Shown here: positions 57,871 through 64,000 of the stretch, piece after piece
Position numbering within the stretch: position 1 is the stretch's first letter
How the letters are laid out: every line of letters starts with the position of its first letter
From: Haematobia irritans
Lineage: Eukaryota; Arthropoda; Insecta; Diptera; Muscidae
Length of the DNA stretch: 64,000 nt
Assembly: GCF_050003625.1 (NCBI RefSeq)
Contig: NC_134398.1
Coordinates: forward strand, 112,878,145-112,942,144
Direction of reading: 5' to 3'
The notes under the pieces: generated by a model
The model's database searches: none
Seen by the model: only the letters and a program-made list of their open reading frames with translations
What the model was told of the DNA's origin: nothing
Translations under genes and position numbers: made by a program

Positions 57871-57989
57871 TCTCATGATTGAAAATTTCTAAAATTAAGA
57901 AATGTGTACTTAATATTTTCGGGATTAAATTAAGAATTTTCTTCTTGGATTTGAATCAAGTAAACTTTTCCCTATTATTTTTTTGGGTG

Positions 57990-59336
57990 TACATTAAAAA
58001 TGTTAATAACTGAGCATTATATTCACAGAAATGAATTAAATTTTTAGAGTCATTCAAATACTTATTTAATTTCGTTTTTTTATTTAAGTTGTAACAATAG
58101 TGGAAAAAATGCTTATCCAAAAGAATCTTCGTTTTCCAAATAGTCGAGAGGAGAAAATATTACGATAAAGTATACTTTCCATATATGCAATGCAATATCT
58201 GGATATCATCCGAAATCTCTATTCGTCATGTCTAACTCTCTTGTTGGTATTTTTTTTTGTTTTCTCCAAATATACTCTGAATTCTCCATACAAATTAGCT
58301 TAGTTGCAATCTAGTTGTCATAATAATTTTTAATCATTAATTTATTTTTTATCTCTTTATCGTTTTCGTCTGCGAGCGGGTGTCAGTGCATTTTGTTTAC
58401 TATTTGTAATTCGTTATCGACAACAAGATCTCGTTTTGTTGCACAAACCAAATATCAGTTAATAACGCGCATCCGTCCAATGTAATTGCTAGTACGACGA
58501 ACCCACCCTCACCTCTGATCGGAACAAATTTGACAGTCGCACGCTTACCATTCGGTTCTGGCATAAAGGTGGTCTTATAAGAAGATTGGAATAAAGGAAA
58601 TCACCTGAAAATTGTCACACAATAAAAGAAAAAGGTCGCACTTTAAAAGGTTAACCGACCATACAAGCGGAATGTATAGCACACACACACAGATACTCAC
58701 ATTTCCTTCTTCAGTCTACACATCAACAAATACATAACCAATTACACTGGCACCTGATTGTTGGGGGGAGGGGGATAACATATTTCTACAGCAAATTACA
58801 ATGTTTTTGTTTGCTTTGACAGTGGTGTTTGTCGGCAACTCAACAATAACTGTTCAGGAGGAAACATTTGATACAATGTCAACCAACAATCATTATCCAA
58901 ATAAAAATTGGTATAATAATTCATTACATCATTAATAAAGTCGTGGTTGTGGAGTCGGAGTCTGAAGATTTTGCTGAATTCGCAGTCGTAAAAAATTTTG
59001 CTCGACTCCGGTGAAACCAAAATTTGAAAAACACTTTATATTTTTGTAACTAAACAAATATTGCACAAATTAGATTCCATTAAGGTTTTCAATCGAACAA
59101 TGGAAATTAATTCGCTACTCCCTATATCGGAAATAGGTTTCTGACCATGAAAATGTATTTATATGGTTGAAATTCCTCGGTAATATAAAAATGGTGGGTT
59201 GGCTGTAATCGCGCTGCAACTTGCAATGATTGCGATTTGTCTTATGTCTACTAGTAGGCTAAACTAGAATATGGACTGAATTGATCCATTTTATTGTCAA
59301 CCATCGGAACTTTGCATTCCATTTTTAACATATTAA
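57990..59336. other. unassigned, possibly single-copy region
   Basis: No repeat match is visible. The part 58370-58600 is richer in GC and CpG than its surroundings and contains an initiator-like TCAGTT near 58457. There is a CA repeat at 58681-58691. No open frame supports a gene. Confidence 0.35.
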
Positions 59337-59427
59337 AATGTCAATTTCTGTTTTTCGTATGTTCCGGTGTAAAAATTATATATTTGGCACATAAAATTGA
59401 AGTGCAAGCATATTATGTTCATAAACT

Positions 59428-60023
<596 letters not shown>

Positions 60024-60337
60024 CGAATGGATGTGGCGACCCGAAATTTTGGCTAGACGCTTTTTAAATGACTTCAACATGTTTAAAGGTACAAAAAATA
60101 GCGATACCTATAACAATCGGGTTCGAAAGGGTTAACGTACGGGTTATATTAATGCTATAATAAGACAATTTTACGCGAAATTGAGGCCTTTATGGCATGC
60201 ACATTTTTACACTCCAAAGGGAATCAGGATATTGCTTGCGAAGACTTTTCTTTTGCCCACCCTACTTTATGCTTGTGAGATTTTCGCTACTTGTGACTCA
60301 GTTAGCCATCGTAAATAAGTTGAATATTGCTTATAAT

Positions 60338-61211
60338 CAGTGTTGCCAATTTGGTGCTTTTAGCACCAAATTAAGTGCTTTTTGATTTCTAAAAAGCACC
60401 AAATTGCATTTTTGGTGCCTTTTCAAAAAAAGCACCAACTTGGTGCTTTCTGGCATTTTCATTTAGTGCTTTTGGTGCTTTTTTATTTTGAACAGTATTA
60501 AGTTTAATTGATACAAAAATTTTGATTAGACTGTCAAGAGCCGAAGAAACTGAAATTTATTGCCAAATATAGAATTTGATTGTTAGGAAGTTGGTATTGA
60601 TTATTTTTTAATTAATATTTTTATTTAGGGTATTCTGTAGGAAAGTCGAGCGATGAGTGTCGAATTTTTGAATTTGGTAAAGATGTCATTAAAAACGTTT
60701 GTATTAAATTCACAAAAGCACGCACAACTGAAATAAGCGAGTCTATTGCTTATTTCAGTTGTGCGTGCTTTTCCATATATTAATATTTTGAAAGGTGAAA
60801 AACATCACTGATCAAAATGAATTGGACGAAAGCATTAAAACTGATCAAGGTGTATACTTGAATAGCGGTTCATAATGGTGAGTACTAAGTTTGAGTTTTG
60901 CCGCTAAAGTGAAAACTATTTCAGTAAAAATGGGCATAAAATTATGCATATTTGCTGCAAATTTTATTATAACTTGATGGGGAATAACCAAAAGCAAATT
61001 TTCACAAAGTTTGCTAAAATGACTATTTTAGCGGCTAAACTCGATCTTAATACCCCTCTTAATACATCTTCGGAAGTTTTTTTTTTTGTTTTTTTTTTTT
61101 TTTTTTGTTTAGTAGAGCATTTAATTTTCGATTTTGTGGTGGAAGGTGGTATGTTAGAATTTATAATATTTTTTTTTGGTGCTTTTTGGCCTTGGGGAGT
61201 TGGCAACACTG
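60338..61211. mobile_element. hAT-like element K
   Basis: Ends CAGTGTTGCCAATTTGG / GGAGTTGGCAACACTG lie in a perfect duplication CTTATAAT (60330-60337 and 61212-61219). GGTGCTTTTAGCACC-type palindromes sit near the left end and at 61175. There is no transposase. Confidence 0.85.
60714..60772. repeat. perfect 25 bp hairpin in element K
   Basis: AAAAGCACGCACAACTGAAA... (60714-60738) is the exact reverse complement of 60748-60772, with a 9-nt loop GAGTCTATT. Confidence 0.85.
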
Positions 61212-61241
61212 CTTATAATAGTGTTGTAAGATATGTTTATA

Positions 61242-61780
61242 CACGCAGTGAAGAAACACGATTATCACGATCATATGAGAAGAGCAAAATAATATGATAA
61301 GAGCTATTTTTGCGGCGAAAATGTTACATTTTCACCTGCAACGATGTTGGCTCAGTGAACATAGTTCTAAGAAAAATAAAATTGTCCTCATCTAAAATGT
61401 TATTATTTTGATAAAAAGAATTTTGTTTGATTTATACAATAGTCACGATCTAAAATATTATGGTATTCGTAAATAATGTTTTTCTTCCAGTTAAAATAAC
61501 ATGGTCACAATCTAAAATCATCTGATCTTTATGAAAAACAATTTTCGTCGTCGAAAAAAGACGTCACTTGAGAAAACACAAAATTAACTTTAATTATTTA
61601 TAAACTAATTCCTTGTTTATTTGTATTTATAATGTCGTGCAAGCAAACATCACACACTCTATTTTGGTTCAATTTCAATAGTAAGTAATCATTCCATTTG
61701 CGTCGTCCCCACCAAATGTACAAACACAGTAACTGCAAATAAAAATAAATGATGCCATATAGCAGAAACAACAAATAGAT
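61242..61780 (-). mobile_element. family M fragment
   Basis: It starts CACGCAGTGAAGAAACACG after TA (61240-61241) and matches 23897-24240 then 21290-21468 in reverse, with no B element between. The far end is lost. Confidence 0.65.
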
Positions 61781-61842
61781 AGGTTAGGTGGCAGCCCGAT
61801 GTATCAGGCACACTTAGACTATTCAGTGCATTGTGATACCAC

Positions 61843-62388
61843 CAGGGTTGGCCTGTCACAAACTGTGACTTTTGCGACATACATTTGCGACGGTATAATA
61901 CGTATGTCGCAAAAGTCGTAAACCTGCTGTAGAAAACCAAATTTTGAATAGAAGAAATCCTGAACATTTTTTAATTTAGTGTGACAGCATTCGCTGTGAG
62001 TTTCTGCCGAAATTTGTGAAAGTTTTCCCATGATCAAGCCTATTTTCTTAGGTGGTATCGAAATTCCCGTTGGTGAGTGTGGAGACTGAACTTAAAGCTA
62101 AGAAAGGACGAGAAAATCCACGGTTACCCTGAACTCGTGCAAAAGGCAATAGGGAAAATGTGGGGACTAAAACCGAAAATTGTGAACATTCCTAAGAATT
62201 GAAACTTCTTCGCACATACCATCGTCTTGGATATCATCGAATTCGCTGCCTAGCTGACGCGACAAAAGTATTTTCAGTTTGCGACTTTTGTTACTTTTTC
62301 TACATTTACAACGCGTATGTGACGTTTACGACGTTTACAACTTTGCGACAGTCGCAAACCTAAAACAGTTTGATACAGACCATCTCTG
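61843..62388. mobile_element. hAT-like element G carrying a LINE fragment
   Basis: Ends CAGGGTTGGCCTGTCACA / TGATACAGACCATCTCTG lie in a perfect duplication GATACCAC (61835-61842 and 62389-62396). About 62050-62185 in its interior matches the LINE ORF2 near 5280-5450 in a decayed form. Confidence 0.8.
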
Positions 62389-62417
62389 GATACCACATTA
62401 GTGAACTTCTCTCTTAA

Positions 62418-62803
62418 GGCCGGTACTATATTCATTCTTATAGAAAACATTATTTCGCACATAGAAAGCGGTGTTTATTTAGGTAACAGGGAGCGATATT
62501 GAATTAAGTTAGTGCTTGCTGCTTGCTATTACAAAATTAACATTTTATTTTTCCTTGGGCAATTAATCTGCTACTCCTTTGATCCTTTGTATATTTTCGG
62601 AACAAAAATATGATCCGTGTTTGCGTTATAAACCCACACAAATAATTTTTATAAATAAATTGTTTCTTAATTGCAAATGGCGCCATGCTATAAACGTCAG
62701 TTTTTCAACTCGAAAAAAAAAAAACAAAGTACCACAAATGGAAAAAATTCGCTAGTTTTTGGTTTTGTATGGAGTTTCAACGCGAAAACCGAACAGAGTA
62801 TCG
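62418..62803. mobile_element. PIF/Harbinger-like MITE
   Basis: Ends AGGCCGGTACTATATTC / GAACAGAGTATCGGCCT lie between TTA on both sides, a 3 bp duplication typical of PIF/Harbinger. Inside, 62490-62590 resembles 37905-37995 of element B'. Confidence 0.6.
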
Positions 62804-62846
62804 GCCTTTAGCACTGAGTGCTGCCCGATTCCATCTTAAGGTCAAG

Positions 62847-63165
62847 ACAGCGCACAAGAGTATTTTAACAACGGCTAAAATCAACGAATTAAAGTACGAG
62901 TTGCTTGACCAACCACCTTTTTCTTCTGATTTAGCTCCCAGTACTTTTACTTGTTCCCAAATCTAAACAATTCCTTCCTTGCCAAATGAAGATGCAATTA
63001 CAGTTATAAAGACCTTGAGGAAAACTATTTCAATCAAGGGATAGAATTGCTAGAAAAGCGTTGGACTAAGTGTATTGAAGTTTCAGGAGATTATATTGAA
63101 AAATAAAAATATTTTTGAAAAACTATTCTCTTTCATTGATAGGCTAAGAAGTTTCCGAACCGCCC
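62847..63165 (+). pseudogene. mariner transposase C-terminal relic
   Basis: The reading AHKS ... TTAKINELKYELLDQPPF, then SSDLAPS, is the mariner motif around the third catalytic Asp. After a frame change the end reads LEENYFNQGIELLEKRWTK, CIEVSGDYIEK and a stop at 63104-63106. The expected D after LAPS is replaced by T. The 3' end continues to TTCCGAACCGCCCTCG at about 63153-63168, which looks like the mariner terminal repeat. The N-terminal two-thirds are absent. Confidence 0.8.
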
Positions 63166-63179
63166 TCGTAGACCTATAT

Positions 63180-63690
63180 ATACACTCAAAAAAAGTTTAC
63201 TTGGATTCAAAGATTTTGACATTCCCGTAAGGATTTTGGTATTGATTCGGAGCCAAAGATGCGGCTTCTTTAAAATAAAGACTAGCTTTACATCTTGGGT
63301 CAATAAAAATAAAATTAGAATACAGATCTCATTTATCAAAGTTTCATGAATAAAGCTATTCATGTACAAACAAATGGAAGTTTGAAAATCCAAATTATAA
63401 CGGATACTTCAATGTAAAACATGCTTTCTTAATTCCAAAAAAACCTTAAACCAAAGTTGCAAAATCCTCAATATAAGTCTTAGCATTTTTATCTTAAATC
63501 TAAAGATTCAATATATCAGTTAATTTAATTAAATCAAAAATGTGTTTCTTTACTTTAAGGAAAGTTCAAAAACATAAGACTTTAATGAAGAGACACAAAT
63601 TTTCCCAGATTTGTATCCTAAATTTAATGAAAAGAATTTCTAAAGTAAAGACGAAATACATGGTTTTCGTGACAATTACATGCCCTAGAT
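63180..63690. other. unassigned AT-rich region
   Basis: It begins CACTCAAAAAAAGTTTACTT, possibly one end of a TA-type MITE. No partner end could be defined. Confidence 0.35.
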
Positions 63691-63699
63691 GAGCATTAA

Positions 63700-63912
63700 A
63701 TGAATACGGCAACCATCTCCGAACATGTTTCAAATGTTCAGGATAGTCTTTATCATTTAAGCTTTGACAATCTGCTGAACATACGGGCTCTTATTTTGCT
63801 GCATAAAGTTGTTTATAAGCATGAATCCCATAGCCTCTTTGAGAAACTCCGATTTGCGCAGTCAAACAGAGGTAAAAGAATAATACCACTTAGGCGACGT
63901 AGCCTTGTTTAG
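63700..63912 (+). pseudogene. possible LINE reverse transcriptase C-terminal relic
   Basis: The 70-residue frame (NVQDSLYHLSF, LNIRALILLHKVVYKHES, LRFAQSNRGKR) has the pattern of the region after the RT thumb in jockey/CR1-type proteins: a Leu-rich helix followed by basic residues. No catalytic motif is present, and the window edge is close. The call rests on resemblance alone. Confidence 0.3.
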
Positions 63913-64000
63913 GAATGGTAATTTTTTATTCATTCGGTGCATCTATGGAACACACTCCACACACACTACAAAACAACAGTAACTACTTCGATTTTAAAAC

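Larger units (their letters stand above)
56098..57874 (-). mobile_element. 5'-truncated LINE copy, inverted
   Basis: From the GGTTAGGTT tail it corresponds to about 5245-6850 of the full LINE. A 228 bp MITE sits in its 3' UTR. I see no clear target duplication. Confidence 0.85.
56003..57989. mobile_element. family J element, TA-flanked, containing a LINE copy
   Basis: Ends CACCCAAAGAAAAGT / TATTTTTTTGGGTG lie between TA at 56001-56002 and 57990-57991. The two J parts are 56003-56097 and about 57875-57989. A related fragment is at 18010-18212. Confidence 0.6.
61783..62846 (-). mobile_element. SINE copy in three pieces
   Basis: Pieces at about 61783-61842, 62389-62417 and 62804-62846 match the SINE at 40830-41177 in reverse (tail, then GTGAACTTCTCTCTTA, then CACTGAGTGCTGCCCGATTC). 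Two later insertions (61843-62388 and 62418-62803) separate them. The tRNA head is absent. Confidence 0.75.

Overview
This 64 kb window is AT-rich, repeat-dominated DNA of a higher fly. A muscid or other calyptrate is my best guess. The reasons are short introns with GTAAGT/TTTCAG boundaries, elements with the (GTCC)n core described in dipterans as mini-me/DINE-1-like, and an RNase H-bearing LINE whose tail is (CCTAA)n. I found no host gene that I can identify. Almost every open frame of any length is either part of a transposable element or a by-product of repeats.

Layout. 1-9.3 kb: a TA-flanked element (family A, copy 1, minus strand) interrupted by a nearly complete 5.0 kb LINE (1840-6853, 8-9 bp target-site duplication) and by a hAT-like MITE (8 bp TSD). 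10.4-14.1 kb: a second family A fragment holding five small transposons, two of which are the same 353 bp hAT-like MITE in inverted orientation, giving a large palindrome. 14.1-16.8 kb: the cleanest family A copy (2698 bp), carrying a series of exon-like blocks with splice-like borders. 17-21 kb: fragments of families C, K, J and DINE-like DNA plus unassigned sequence. 20.6-25.2 kb: a four-level nest, N containing M containing B containing a truncated LINE. 25.2-34.1 kb: family A copies 3 and 4, the latter in another four-level nest. 34.1-43.4 kb: family L and several family B copies carrying divergent tRNA-like modules, plus a SINE. 43.6-49.8 kb: DINE-like DNA with family A copy 5. 50.8-54.2 kb: hAT relics, including an interrupted transposase C-terminus, and C/D nesting. 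54.6-57.99 kb: decayed repeats and an inverted, truncated LINE copy. 59.3-60.0 kb: two long (AT)n blocks in a 304 bp tandem duplication. 60.3-63.2 kb: hAT-like, M-type, SINE, Harbinger-like and mariner relics.

How the parts relate. The LINE supplies endonuclease, reverse transcriptase and RNase H. A SINE at 40830-41177 shares its 3' tail, so it was probably mobilised by that LINE. The A, B, B', L, M and J families all have ends starting CAC and lie between TA dinucleotides, as expected for Tc1/mariner-type mobilisation, but no transposase for them is present here. Empty sites in sister copies confirm several insertions and allow their order to be read. The two most unusual features are the repeated exon/intron units of family A and the head-to-head tRNA-like pair inside family B.
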